Positions 54,437 through 63,404 of a DNA stretch of 64,000 nt are shown one piece after another. The stretch comes from an uncultured Planctomyces sp. (GTDB taxonomy: Bacteria; Planctomycetota; Planctomycetia; Planctomycetales; Planctomycetaceae). Made by a program: the position numbers and the translations under genes. The stretch covers positions 1 to 64,000 of the forward strand of contig CALDJX010000208.1 of NCBI GenBank assembly GCA_937899075.1. Direction: 5' to 3'. Each line of letters begins with the position of its first letter. Position 1 is the stretch's first letter. The notes beneath the pieces were generated by a model, which had not been told where the DNA came from, made no database searches, and was given only the letters and a program-made list of their open reading frames with translations.

Positions 54437-55140
54437 GAGACGGGCTCAAGGCGGCCGTCGCGGAGTTCCATGTGTTGGGGGAATCGGCCGGCGAGTTCTG
54501 TGCTGTGAGTCACGCAGATCAAAAGTACGTTCTGTTCGCGGCTGAGTTCCAGCAGCAAGTCACCAACGGCGTCGGCTGTTGCTCGGTCGAGGTTTCCGGT
54601 TGGCTCGTCGGCCAGCAGGATTTCAGGCTGGTTGATGAGGGCTCGACAAACGGCGACTCGCTGACGTTCTCCGCCGGAAAGCTGAGCGGGACGATGCGTC
54701 ACGCGGTCGGCGAGTCCGACTCTTGTCAGCAGGTCACGAGCACGTTTTTCGTCAGCGTCCGCGACGCCCTTTCCCGCCAGCAATGGAATGAGCACGTTTT
54801 CCAGGACCGTACATTGCGGCAACAGATGATGATCCTGAAAAATGAATCCCAGGTGCTCGTTGCGAAATTTCGCGAGTTCCGATTCGGACATGCTCGTTGG
54901 ATCGCTGCCGAGTATTTCAATCCTTCCGGCAGTCAACTCGTCCAGCAGGCCGACGATGTAGAGCAGCGTGCTTTTCCCTGAACCCGACGGTCCGGTGACC
55001 GCCAGCGCGTCGCCGCGGTTAAGAGAAAGATCGACGTTACGAAGAATCGACAATTGCCCCGCCGCTCCGATGAAGTCTTTGGACAATCCGGACAGAGCGA
55101 TGTCAGCGACTGCCGTCGATGATCCTGTTGATTCAGTCAT
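54433..55140 (-). CDS. ABC transporter ATP-binding protein, LolD/MacB type
   Basis: A 235-aa ATPase. Walker A GPSGSGKST, Q-loop FIFQDHHLLPQ, signature LSGGERQRVAV, Walker B ILLADEPTGNLD and H-loop CVTHS are all present. The LLPQCTVLENVLIPLL and PAQLSGGERQR blocks resemble the LolD/MacB family (lipoprotein release or efflux). No permease (LolC/E, MacB) is adjacent, so the cognate membrane protein must be encoded elsewhere. Confidence 0.88.
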   Translation of the reverse strand: MTESTGSSTAVADIALSGLSKDFIGAAGQLSILRNVDLSLNRGDALAVTGPSGSGKSTLLYIVGLLDELTAGRIEILGSDPTSMSESELAKFRNEHLGFIFQDHHLLPQCTVLENVLIPLLAGKGVADADEKRARDLLTRVGLADRVTHRPAQLSGGERQRVAVCRALINQPEILLADEPTGNLDRATADAVGDLLLELSREQNVLLICVTHSTELAGRFPQHMELRDGRLEPVS

Positions 55141-55160
55141 GGAGTGCCGCCGTTAATTGA

Positions 55161-55242
55161 GTAGGGGATGACAAGCGGAGTGCCGGCATACCATTGTTAA
55201 TCAGGCAGATGGTATGCCGGCGCTCCGCTTGTCATACCCTAC
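55161..55242. repeat. REPIN, family D
   Basis: The left arm gtaggggatgacaagcggagtgccggcatacc and right arm ggtatgccggcgctccgcttgtcataccctac are separated by about 18 bp. Both ends show the GTAG head. It lies between the ATPase and thioesterase genes. Sister of 20164-20247. Confidence 0.85.
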
Positions 55243-55276
55243 GTGTTCGGGAAAATTCTCGTCGAAGCTCACGACG

Positions 55277-55714
55277 TCACGGCTCGTTGCCGACCTCGCC
55301 GGATTCAAGAATCACGCTGTCATACTCGGGTGGGATCGGGATCGACTCCAGCGGCGCGTCGTGTCGACAAAGACAGCAGGCTGTTTTCATTCGCCCGTGT
55401 GCAACGCGAGTTCCGTCTCGGAAGAATTCATAGCGGATCGTCAACGACTTCACACCCTTCCGCTCGACGTTGACATGAACGTCCAGCACGTCTTCGAACC
55501 TCGCCGGCGCCTCGAACGTGCAGTTGGCGGAAACTCGCGGCCAGCCGATGACAACGCCGTCAGCCTGCTTCTTCATGATGCTCAGTCCGAGCGACCGGAA
55601 GAACTCGTGCTCGGCTTCTTCCATGTAGAAGTAGTAGTTCGAAAAGTGCATGATCCCGGCCATGTCGGTGTGAGAAAACTCGACGCGGCGTTGGGTGAGA
55701 AATTGAGCGGTCAT
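55277..55714 (-). CDS. Acyl-CoA thioesterase, YbgC/4HBT (hotdog) family
   Basis: About 145 aa from the Met at 55714 (MTAQFLTQRRVEF); an in-frame Met 13 codons earlier (55753) is possible. The 4HBT signature FSHTDMAGIMHFSNYYFYMEEAEHEFF contains the catalytic Asp-x-x-Gly-x-x-His/Phe pattern of YbgC-like enzymes. Central RVSANCTFEAPARFEDVLDVHV matches the hotdog fold. It probably hydrolyses acyl-CoA; the physiological acyl chain is unknown. Divergent from selA. Confidence 0.85.
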   Translation of the reverse strand: MTAQFLTQRRVEFSHTDMAGIMHFSNYYFYMEEAEHEFFRSLGLSIMKKQADGVVIGWPRVSANCTFEAPARFEDVLDVHVNVERKGVKSLTIRYEFFRDGTRVAHGRMKTACCLCRHDAPLESIPIPPEYDSVILESGEVGNEP

Positions 55715-55931
55715 TGGCGACTCGTGAAAAGACGGGATACGACGAACCGGCATTGTCGCGACGCGGGCAAAGGATCGCAAAGGCACCCGTTGTCATATCT
55801 CACAGAATTCGTCGGCGATGCTGAAATCATCACTCCGCTATCTTAGACTCGCGAGATTCCTGATCGAGATCAGCCGCTGCTGCCTCGTCGCGACACTCAT
55901 TTTCAGCCACCCTCCAGTTTGATCGCCAGCA

Positions 55932-57362
55932 ATGCTGAGACACCTTCCGTCCGTCACTGACCTGCTTGAGCAACCGGCGATTCTTGAGCTTTGCGCTGGG
56001 CATGGGCGACTTCTCGTCACGAAATGGGTGCGTCAGGCCGTTGATCAAAAACGGGCCGCTCTGCGAAAACAGTTGCAACAGTCACCGGCTGAGAAACTTC
56101 CTGCCGAAACCGGCGACAAGGACGCGGCGGCTGTCAGAGACCTGTTGCGGATCGAATTACTCGAGGCCGTAGTTGAAATCGCTCATCAGTCGGACCTCGA
56201 ACGTGTCCAGGGAATCATCAACGCGACCGGCATCGTTCTTCACACCGGACTTGGTCGAGCGCCATTATCGGCGGGAGCAAAGCAGGCACTCCAGGATGCC
56301 GCCGGAGCGTGCAACGCCGAAGTCGATATCGCGACCGGCGACCGGCGCTACCGCGGCTACCAGCTCAACTCGACTCTGCAATTACTGACGGGTTGCGAAT
56401 CGTCGCTGATCGTCAACAACAACGCGGCGGCAACACTGCTGACTCTGCAGGCGTTGGGAGCCGGTCGCGAAGTCATCATCTCTCGCGGCGAGCTGATCGA
56501 AATTGGAGGCTCGTTTCGGCTGCCGGAGATCTTCGAACTCAGCGGAGTCATTCTGCGGGAAGTCGGCACGACAAACCGCACCAGTTTGAAGGACTACGAA
56601 AACGCCATCGGCCCGGACACGGCCGCGATCATGCACGTGCATCCGTCGAATTATCGTGTCGTCGGTTTTGCCTCGAAGCCGGACGAAGCCGACATGTTTG
56701 CGCTTGCTCGCGAACACGGCGTCATCGCCATCGACGATATCGGCAGCGGTGCGATGTTCGACACTCGGGACGCAGGACTGCCGTACGAGCCAACCTTTCA
56801 GCACAGCATCGCCGCCGGCGCGGACGTTGTTCTCGGAAGCGGAGACAAACTTCTTGGCGGGCCACAGTGCGGCATCATTGTCGGAAATGACAAATGTGTT
56901 GCGAAGATTCGCCAGCACCCGCTGGCTCGTGCCGTCAGAGTCGGCAAGCTGACGCTGGCAGCGCTCGGCGCGACGCTCGATTCATACACCCGTGACGAAG
57001 CTCGTTCCGAGATCCCAACCCAGGCGATGCTCTTCGTCACGACGGAAGAATTGCAAAGTCGAGCGGAAGCTATCAAGCAGGAAATCGCCGACGGCTCTGA
57101 CTTACGACTCACGATCCGTGACGATGTCTCTCAGGTTGGCGGTGGTTCGCTGCCGGCCGTCGAACTGCCGACGGTCGTCATCGCGTTGAAGCACCAGAAG
57201 CTTTCCGCCGATGACCTGGCTGTCCGACTCCGCACCGGCCGCATCGGCGTCTTTGTTCGAATTCAGAACAACGAAGTCCTTCTCGACATCCGCAGCGTCC
57301 TGCCCGAAGACGATTCCCGCCTGGCTCTGGCCGTCCGCCTGATCCGCTCGGAAGGTCGCTAA
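55932..57362 (+). CDS. selA: L-seryl-tRNA(Sec) selenium transferase SelA
   Basis: A 476-aa PLP enzyme converting Ser-tRNA(Sec) to Sec-tRNA(Sec) with selenophosphate. Family hallmarks: N-terminal HLPSVTDLLEQ, RVQGIINATGIVLHTGLGRAPL, CNAEVDIATGDRRYRG, VVNNNAAATLL-like LIVNNNAAATLLTL, ELIEIGGSFRLPEI, and the PLP-lysine segment VLGSGDKLLGGPQCGIIVG. Full length for the family. No selB, selD, tRNA-Sec or selenoprotein is visible in the window, so it may be used for Sec decoding encoded elsewhere or act on another tRNA/serine substrate. Confidence 0.93.
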   Translation: MLRHLPSVTDLLEQPAILELCAGHGRLLVTKWVRQAVDQKRAALRKQLQQSPAEKLPAETGDKDAAAVRDLLRIELLEAVVEIAHQSDLERVQGIINATGIVLHTGLGRAPLSAGAKQALQDAAGACNAEVDIATGDRRYRGYQLNSTLQLLTGCESSLIVNNNAAATLLTLQALGAGREVIISRGELIEIGGSFRLPEIFELSGVILREVGTTNRTSLKDYENAIGPDTAAIMHVHPSNYRVVGFASKPDEADMFALAREHGVIAIDDIGSGAMFDTRDAGLPYEPTFQHSIAAGADVVLGSGDKLLGGPQCGIIVGNDKCVAKIRQHPLARAVRVGKLTLAALGATLDSYTRDEARSEIPTQAMLFVTTEELQSRAEAIKQEIADGSDLRLTIRDDVSQVGGGSLPAVELPTVVIALKHQKLSADDLAVRLRTGRIGVFVRIQNNEVLLDIRSVLPEDDSRLALAVRLIRSEGR

Positions 57363-57860
57363 GGACAGGTCTCGAAATAACTTTCCGAATTCGGTGTAAG
57401 CGACGATTTCCGTCATTCCCGCGCAGGCGGGAAACCAGTTGTCCGTGGAATTCTGGGTTCCCGCCTGCGCGGGAATGTCGAAGTTGAATATCCGGAAATT
57501 AAACCGCGACAATTCCTAAGTCGCGTGAAAGAAGTAGCCGCGTTCACAACCAGCGGCTGTGGTTACATTGCCAGCCTCAGACAAGTCTGACGATCGTTGG
57601 CCGTGGCAATTCGCATTGCGGCGTTTTTGAAGCTGCGCTATCATGCGGCTCCCTCCGGGCACTTCGTAGCCCGTCCGCTGAAACGTTGGCCCATTCGGCC
57701 TTCACCTCCCGAGCCGTCCGGCTCAAACAGAACACTCACTCATAACTCAAAAAAAGCACATTCGCATCGCGCAGGTTCTTTGTGCGCGCACGGTTTCGTG
57801 CTTTACCCATCCACGAGCGAATTTCCTCCCCACAAACTCTCTTCAATTTCAGATCAAACA
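57363..57860. other. Intergenic region between selA and oxidoreductase
   Basis: About 500 bp. The first 140 bp hold a family C repeat (listed). The remainder is open in one frame but reads as a low-complexity Ala/Pro/Ser-rich extension upstream of the Gfo gene and is not supported as coding. I looked for a tRNA-Sec shape (long extra arm, TCA anticodon) and did not find one. Confidence 0.5.
57377..57500. repeat. MITE-like inverted repeat, family C
   Basis: ataactttccgaattcggtgtaagcg ... gtcattcccgcgcaggcgggaaaccag ... cccgcctgcgcgggaatgtcg ... atatccggaaatt. Same layout and spacing as 40799-40922, with outer and inner inverted arms. Confidence 0.85.
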
Positions 57861-58763
57861 ATGTTGCGGCTGGGCATCGTCGATCTCGATTCGTCGCACT
57901 CGGTCGAATTCTCGCGCCGGTTTAACCATGCGGGAGTCGATCGCGAGCAATGGGTCGAAGGTGCGCAGGTCGTTGCTGCGTGGTCCGGCGGTTCGGTGAT
58001 GGCTCCGGAACGGGTTCCTGGCTTTCAGGCCGAACTGGACAGCATCGGCGTCGAGATCGTCGACAGCCACGAACAACTAATGGAACAAATCGATGGCGTG
58101 CTGATTCTGTCTCTTTGCGGCGATTGCCACCTCGAACGAGCACGACCGTTTCTCGAAGCAGGCATGCCGACGTTCGTCGACAAACCGTTCGCGTGTTCGG
58201 TCAGTGACGCCAGAGAGATCATCGCAATCGCTGAGAAAAATCAGACGACACTATTGAACAGTTCGGCTCTTCGATTCAGTCAGGAAGTCAAAGAGTCAGC
58301 GTTTCAGAAGCAGCACCTCGGAAACACCAACGGAGCGATTACCTACGGGCCGGCGAAGCGAGCGGACGGAAACCCCGGCCTGTTTCACTACGGAATTCAT
58401 TCCGTCGAGCTGTTGTTCGAACTGCTCGGCAGCGGCTGCGAAACAGTTTCGACAATCTGGTCCGACGAAGCGGAAGTCGTCACCGGAGTCTGGGCTGACG
58501 GCCGGATCGGAACGGTTCGCGGAAATCGGACAGGAGTTACTTCATACGGATTCGTGGCGTTCTGCGATGACGGCGTTGTGTCGGAAACGGTGTCGACAAG
58601 ATTTGCCTATCGAAACCTCTGTCGCGAGATCGTTCGGACGTTTGAGTCAAAGCAACCATCGGTCACTCACGAATCCAATCTGGATGTTGTTCGGTTCGTG
58701 CTGGCATCACTGAACAGCGAGCGGTCTGGCGGGCAGCCAGTTTCTCTGCGCGACATAAATTGA
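57861..58763 (+). CDS. Gfo/Idh/MocA-family oxidoreductase
   Basis: About 300 aa from the ATG at 57861 (MLRLGIVDLDSSHSVEF). The ORF-track start would add 88 residues from non-coding sequence. The N-terminal Rossmann part lacks a classical GxGxxG; LGIVDLDSSHSVEF takes its place. Family features include VEIVDSHEQLMEQIDGVLI, the EKP-like FVDKPFACSVSDAREI (catalytic Lys) and a C-terminal alpha/beta domain with HYGIHSVELLFELLG. NAD(P)-dependent oxidation of a sugar or inositol derivative is typical; the substrate is unknown. Confidence 0.8.
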   Translation: MLRLGIVDLDSSHSVEFSRRFNHAGVDREQWVEGAQVVAAWSGGSVMAPERVPGFQAELDSIGVEIVDSHEQLMEQIDGVLILSLCGDCHLERARPFLEAGMPTFVDKPFACSVSDAREIIAIAEKNQTTLLNSSALRFSQEVKESAFQKQHLGNTNGAITYGPAKRADGNPGLFHYGIHSVELLFELLGSGCETVSTIWSDEAEVVTGVWADGRIGTVRGNRTGVTSYGFVAFCDDGVVSETVSTRFAYRNLCREIVRTFESKQPSVTHESNLDVVRFVLASLNSERSGGQPVSLRDIN

Positions 58764-58801
58764 AGCAGGAAGATTTCCTGAGTTGAGAGCAAGGTTTCCT
58801 C

Positions 58802-59647
58802 ATGAAACGATCATCAGTCACTCTCGGTCTGATTCTGGCAGTCGTTGCCGGGTTGAGTTCCGTCGCGTCGGCTCAGCAGTTCCGCGTTTATACGGAAGTG
58901 TCGATTCCGCCACAGAATCCGGAACCCGGAAAAATGCAGGGCGAGGTCGTCGCTCGCAGCCTGACAATCTTTCATGCGGGGCGTGTGTTCGACTGGCTGA
59001 AGACGGCCGGCGAGGTCACGATTTTCGAACCAGCTCATCAGCGATTCGTCGTTTTCAACGGTCGCAAGCTGATCAAAACAACGATCGACTTCAAAGAAAT
59101 TGATCGAATGCTGGCAGCGGCTCGGGACGAAACCAGCAACCATGCCGAACGCCTGCTGAACCGCAACGATCGGAACGCAACGACCATCGCGACGTCGTTG
59201 CAGTTTCAGTTGAACCCAACGTTCAAACATTCCTTCGAGCAGAGTTCGCTGCTGCTTGATCTGGACAGTCCAAAGCTTGAGTACCACGTCAACTGCGGCA
59301 CGACTCCGATTCCGGAAGCCGTGGATGCGTACATGGAATACGCTGACTGGACTGCGAAGTTGAATCACGTGATGCACCCTCGCAGCCTGTATCCCGCTCC
59401 GCGAATGAAGTTGAACGAGAGCCTGCGTAAGCACAAAGTTCTGCCGGTCAAAGTTCAGCTTCGAGTCGATTTCGACCAGCCGATGCACCTGCAGGCCGAT
59501 CATCGTTTTGCGTGGCAACTGGAAAAAATCGACCGGCAGAGTATTCAACACTGGGAAAACAAGGTCGGCGATCCATCGTTTAAGAACCTGACGTTTCGCG
59601 ACTACCAGAAAGCGATCCTCAACGAGACAGCGCAGGCTGCACGTTGA
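58802..59647 (+). CDS. Secreted conserved hypothetical protein
   Basis: A 281-aa protein with a clear signal peptide (SSVTLGLILAVVAGLSSVASA). The mature part is mixed alpha/beta with no catalytic motif that I recognise (QFRVYTEVSIPPQNPEPGK, HQRFVVFNGRKLIKTTIDF, RFAWQLEKIDRQSIQHWENK). ATG start with AAGGTTTCCTC upstream. It lies 38 bp after the oxidoreductase gene on the same strand and may be cotranscribed. No function assigned. Confidence 0.65.
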   Translation: MKRSSVTLGLILAVVAGLSSVASAQQFRVYTEVSIPPQNPEPGKMQGEVVARSLTIFHAGRVFDWLKTAGEVTIFEPAHQRFVVFNGRKLIKTTIDFKEIDRMLAAARDETSNHAERLLNRNDRNATTIATSLQFQLNPTFKHSFEQSSLLLDLDSPKLEYHVNCGTTPIPEAVDAYMEYADWTAKLNHVMHPRSLYPAPRMKLNESLRKHKVLPVKVQLRVDFDQPMHLQADHRFAWQLEKIDRQSIQHWENKVGDPSFKNLTFRDYQKAILNETAQAAR

Positions 59648-59780
59648 GTCTTCGTGCCGGGAAGGCCCCAGACGTCGTTGCTTCTTGCTGACAGATTTCG
59701 AGGGGCGTAAGCTGGTCAGTCGGCGTTGCATTGGCAGATCGACGTTGAACGATCTCATGCGACGTGTCCTGGAGTTGCCC

Positions 59781-60470
59781 ATGCTGAATCTTATCGAAAC
59801 AGCTTTTCGCGCTGAGTCGCGATGTCTGGGGAGATCCCGGATCGCAGCAGCGGTTTGGATGATGGCAGTGCTTGCGATTTCGAGTTCGGTTTCTCATGGC
59901 GAGGATACTTCGGCTGGATCAGCCAATAATTTGAAAGTGGCTTCGCAAGCTCTACGCAAGTTGGAATCCGGCCCGAAGACTGGCTCGACGATCCATCAGT
60001 TCTTTGTTCGCGCCGTGACCGGACCTCATCGAAATCGATCGGTCTGCTACGTTTGCCGATACGGAAGTCGGCCGGTCGTGATGGTGCTGATTCAGAAGCC
60101 CGACCCGAAGATCGCCACATTGCTGAAAGCGATCGACGCCGTTGTCGACGATAACCGTGTCAGTGGCTTGCGGTGTTTTGGAGTGCTGGTGACAGACGAG
60201 TCTGCCCTCGCGGTTCCAGTTCTTCAGACGATGGCATTTGACGAGCGGATCATGATGCCTCTCACCGCGGCGACGACGGCGATCGCCGGTCCCAGTTGTC
60301 ACAATCTTCATGAAGACGCAGCCACGACCGTCATCCTGTACCGGAATCAGCAGGCCGTTAAAAATTATGCGTTTGGAGAAGGGGCGATCGACGAGCGTTC
60401 CATCAGGCCTCTGCTTGATGGTGTAAAACGGTTGATTAATCCGACCGGGAAGACTGACGTGAAGTCATGA
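59781..60470 (+). CDS. Secreted thioredoxin-fold-like protein with CxxC
   Basis: About 229 aa. The start at 59781 has CTGGAG 7 nt upstream; the ORF-track entry begins 32 codons earlier without support. The N-terminal signal (RIAAAVWMMAVLAISSSVSHG) precedes a domain with a CYVC motif (residues 89-92, SVCYVCRYGSRPVVMVLIQ). A strand-helix-strand layout and a C-terminal TTVILYRNQQAVKNYAF follow, compatible with a thioredoxin-like fold. The canonical WCxxC is absent. The stop codon overlaps the start of the next gene (ATGA), indicating coupled translation. Confidence 0.65.
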   Translation: MLNLIETAFRAESRCLGRSRIAAAVWMMAVLAISSSVSHGEDTSAGSANNLKVASQALRKLESGPKTGSTIHQFFVRAVTGPHRNRSVCYVCRYGSRPVVMVLIQKPDPKIATLLKAIDAVVDDNRVSGLRCFGVLVTDESALAVPVLQTMAFDERIMMPLTAATTAIAGPSCHNLHEDAATTVILYRNQQAVKNYAFGEGAIDERSIRPLLDGVKRLINPTGKTDVKS

Positions 60471-60730
60471 TTACTGTCTTTATCCCGCCGCAGTTTCGCG
60501 CCCTTGCCGACGGAGCAGAGACTGTTGACGTCGAAGCCGGGTCCGTCCGCCAGGCGATCGAACGGCTGGATGAACAGTTTCCCGGAATCGCAGATCGACT
60601 TCGTCAGGGCGATGAATTGCGTCCTGGATTGAGCGTCTCAGTCAGCGGCCGAGTCAGCGGTCTGGGCTTGTTTCAGAAAGTCGCGCCGGGGGATGAGATC
60701 CACTTCCTGCCTGCTATTGGCGGCGGCTGA
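60467..60730 (+). CDS. MoaD/ThiS-like sulfur-carrier protein
   Basis: An 87-aa beta-grasp protein: ITVFIPPQFRALADGAETVDV, RQAIERLDEQFPGI, DEIHFLPAIGGG. The C-terminal Gly-Gly is the site of adenylation and thiocarboxylation in MoaD/ThiS proteins. Its ATG overlaps the stop of the thioredoxin-like gene by four bases (ATGA). No moaE, thiG or E1-like gene is adjacent, so it could serve molybdopterin, thiamine, siderophore-like or other sulfur transfer. Confidence 0.85.
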   Translation: MITVFIPPQFRALADGAETVDVEAGSVRQAIERLDEQFPGIADRLRQGDELRPGLSVSVSGRVSGLGLFQKVAPGDEIHFLPAIGGG

Positions 60731-60764
60731 AACGCGTGTCGGGAAGATCAAAGAGGAATGCGAA

Positions 60765-60797
60765 AAGGCCTCGCAGCCCAAAGGGATGCGAGGCCTT
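60765..60797. terminator. Bidirectional terminator-like hairpin between sulfur carrier and TadE genes
   Basis: The stem AAGGCCTCGCA / TGCGAGGCCTT has 11 bp with an 11-nt loop. On the minus strand TTTT follows the stem, and on the plus strand a weak pyrimidine run (ctcagtctctc). It separates convergent transcription units. Confidence 0.8.
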
Positions 60798-60827
60798 CTC
60801 AGTCTCTCTTCTCATACACAAGCTACG

Positions 60828-61271
60828 CTACTCGTGTCTCATTGAGCTTTGTGCCGTCAGGTTTTTCCCGTTGAGGTAACTCCCTGGCACATAGCTGACT
60901 TTGTCAAACGGCACGGAAACATTCACAGTCACAAGGTCTCGTGCCTGCGCGTTTCCCACCTGATTGTTTGGGTCATCATTTCCTGGCGCGGCGACGACTG
61001 TGATTGCCACAGTGACATCGCTGGCTCCAACGTTAATCGAATCGTTCAGAAACTCCTCCACCCAGTCTTCGACATCCGTATTCGTCGACCCGTCGATAAT
61101 GGCCAGTCGAGTCGCTTCGCGAGCCGCGTTGGTCACCATCTGGCTAACCATCATCGCTCGTCCGAATTCGACAATTCCCAGCACGACTCCGAAGAAAATC
61201 GGAAGCACGAGGGCCATCTCAACGATTGCCGCCCCACGGCGGTTGTGGCGTCTGCTCATAAGCTGTTTCAT
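60828..61271 (-). CDS. TadE-family pilus assembly / pseudopilin-like protein
   Basis: A 147-aa protein. RRGAAIVEMALVLPIFFGVVLGIVEFGRAMM is the TadE signature: Arg-Arg-Gly, then Glu, then a hydrophobic helix with conserved F-G/E-F. TadE/TadF proteins are minor pseudopilins or assembly factors of Tad/Flp pili, with a soluble C-terminal domain outside the membrane. GGGAGG lies 9 nt upstream of the start. It follows the TadG-like gene by about 200 bp on the same strand. Confidence 0.9.
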   Translation of the reverse strand: MKQLMSRRHNRRGAAIVEMALVLPIFFGVVLGIVEFGRAMMVSQMVTNAAREATRLAIIDGSTNTDVEDWVEEFLNDSINVGASDVTVAITVVAAPGNDDPNNQVGNAQARDLVTVNVSVPFDKVSYVPGSYLNGKNLTAQSSMRHE

Positions 61272-61473
61272 AATTTGGTTCCTCCCGCCAGAACCTTAGC
61301 TCATGAAATCTGCGACGTCGGAATCGGAGACTTCTGTAAGAATTATTTCTGAGTCAGCACATTCGGTACTGCGAAGTTGCTTTGAATGTCACGTGGTGAG
61401 GGCTGCTGAAATGTCAGGGATGTTGCTTTTTGGCATCACTGACGAGCGTTGTTCAGAATCCCTGCCTCTTACG

Positions 61474-63237
61474 TTAGTAACTGGTCGGCAGAAGCTTGAG
61501 CGGACGATCGGCGGCGATGTCCTGGAAAACCTGCATGAGCTGGGCTTCGTATTCGGCGATCGTCCCACCGCCCGGCACGACAAAGTGCTTCCCGCCGGTG
61601 ATTGTGGCCAGTTCTTCCATCAAGTCTTCATCGGCACCGAGTCCCAAAGCGATGGCCATGATTTTGATTTTTGATGTCTTGCAGAGATTCGCCTGGTCGA
61701 TCGCCCATTGCTCGGGATTGCTCGATGGACGATTGGCGACGCCGTCGGTCATCAGCACGATCACCCGGTAGGCATCCTGTCGGCCGTTGTTTTCGAGTTC
61801 TTCGCGAGCGACTTTCAGGCCCCCTCCGATATTCGTCATATTGTCATAGTGAGCGGCCTGACGATCTCGATACAGCGGCTTGATTGACGCAATATCGTGG
61901 GTGAGGCCGCTTTCCAGGTAGGCACCGTTGGAATTGGTGTGCGTGTAGATCGACAGCCCAACCTGGTCATCAGCTTCGACGGCAGTGATGTAGTCACACA
62001 GCACGTCCGAGGCGTTCTTGGCGGCAGTCAGCGGCTGCGTGGAGCAGACAGCGAGACCGGTCGTCTGTGAGTATTTCGGCTTCGATTCGTTCCAGTAGTT
62101 GATCAGGCACTTCGTTCCGAACATTGATCGATAATTGGCCTCGTTGACATTGCCGCTGTCGTTCACGTAGTCCACAAAGCTGGTCCACGATCCCGACGGG
62201 TGAGGATAGTTAACGGCATCCAGCCCGAGGTATTCGACGATGTCGGCATCGTCGAACTCAAATCGTTCGCCTGCGTTGTCGCCCGAAATGGCAACGTTGC
62301 TGCCAGACTCAACCCAGACTCGACGAATTTTTCTGTTGTCCTGAAAGACGCCTGTCGTGCCGGAAAGATTTTCGAAAGTCAGGTAGTAGCCGTTGCTGTC
62401 TTTAAGCACGACTTTTTCGAGGCCCAAAGTCGACGTCACTTCGACTTCGTCCCCACGATACTCGACGGTGATATGCGGAATGTTGTTGCCGATATCTTCC
62501 GGAGTTCCGTCGACCGTTATGTACGTCGGTGCGTAGGGCATGTTGCCATACGACGGTTCGCCGAGTTCCGTCCACATGGTGTCGATGGCTGAATTGATCG
62601 TGGCATGCCCGAGTTCGTTGCAGCTTTTGAACTCGGTGTCGTCATTCATCGACCCCGAGTAATCCAGCACCAGGACCATGTCGCGAGGCTGGTACGTGGC
62701 GACCGCCCCGACTTTCATAATGACATTGTCGTGGTCGATGGCCGGTGCGAAAAACAGTGGCAGCTTTCGGTCTTCCATCTGTCCCGACGCAGCGTTCCAG
62801 ACGTCATCGAGCCGCCCGGTGATTCTCACGATGTTGTACGGAACGGCCTTTGGACCGAAGTTAAATACAAACGATGAATTCGCCGAATTCCAGTCTCGAC
62901 GTCCCAGCTCGATGTCGAGACTCGGGTCAAGCAAAAGGCCGGAATGATTACCGACCGGATTCAACCCGGCGATTTCGGTAGCGGCCGCTTTGACGTTGGT
63001 TTCGACCACCGCCTGGTCGATGTTCGGATTCAGCTCCATCGCCGCCGCCAGCGTTGCTGCATCAACGGCAGCTTGCAGCTGTCCTTTGGTGACGGCCAGG
63101 TAGCCGATGTCGATGCTGAAGGCTGCAAAGCCCAGGACCATCGTGATCACAAACGCCGAGAGCAGGATGATGTTCCCGCTGCGTGATTGTGGTTTGCTGA
63201 ATCTGGCCAGGAAGCCAGCCTTGATTGTGTGCATCAT
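61474..63237 (-). CDS. TadG-like protein with VWA domain (Flp pilus-associated)
   Basis: A 587-aa protein. The N-terminal TadE/TadG-like region ([36 protein letters not shown]) has one transmembrane helix and the pseudopilin Q-L-Q-A-A-V-D-A-A helix. A beta-rich insertion follows (residues about 120-330). The VWA domain starts [21 protein letters not shown]-x-S-x-S is present, with T later in MTDGVANRP. Metal-dependent adhesion or assembly is inferred. Cotranscribed with TadE. A VWA-TadG combination is typical of planctomycetes and some actinobacteria. Confidence 0.88.
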   Translation of the reverse strand: MMHTIKAGFLARFSKPQSRSGNIILLSAFVITMVLGFAAFSIDIGYLAVTKGQLQAAVDAATLAAAMELNPNIDQAVVETNVKAAATEIAGLNPVGNHSGLLLDPSLDIELGRRDWNSANSSFVFNFGPKAVPYNIVRITGRLDDVWNAASGQMEDRKLPLFFAPAIDHDNVIMKVGAVATYQPRDMVLVLDYSGSMNDDTEFKSCNELGHATINSAIDTMWTELGEPSYGNMPYAPTYITVDGTPEDIGNNIPHITVEYRGDEVEVTSTLGLEKVVLKDSNGYYLTFENLSGTTGVFQDNRKIRRVWVESGSNVAISGDNAGERFEFDDADIVEYLGLDAVNYPHPSGSWTSFVDYVNDSGNVNEANYRSMFGTKCLINYWNESKPKYSQTTGLAVCSTQPLTAAKNASDVLCDYITAVEADDQVGLSIYTHTNSNGAYLESGLTHDIASIKPLYRDRQAAHYDNMTNIGGGLKVAREELENNGRQDAYRVIVLMTDGVANRPSSNPEQWAIDQANLCKTSKIKIMAIALGLGADEDLMEELATITGGKHFVVPGGGTIAEYEAQLMQVFQDIAADRPLKLLPTSY

Positions 63238-63404
63238 CGTCGATCCCCTTGCGCCGGAAATTTGAGTCCGGCAGTGACTCGATCACGCATCCGTTGCACG
63301 CAGCGAACCGAGCTTCGGTCGCCTGCTCCGTTTGTTTCAAAACTCTGATCTGCTACCTTCACCGGCTGCTTTCGACAGACGTGGAAGGCGAATCAGGAAC
63401 CATC

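Noticed and set aside
57597-57860. 88-codon N-terminal extension of the oxidoreductase
   Set aside because: Ala/Pro/Ser-rich with no similarity; the Met at 57861 gives the family N-terminus.
57363-57860. Possible tRNA-Sec near selA
   Set aside because: No cloverleaf with TCA anticodon and long extra arm could be drawn.
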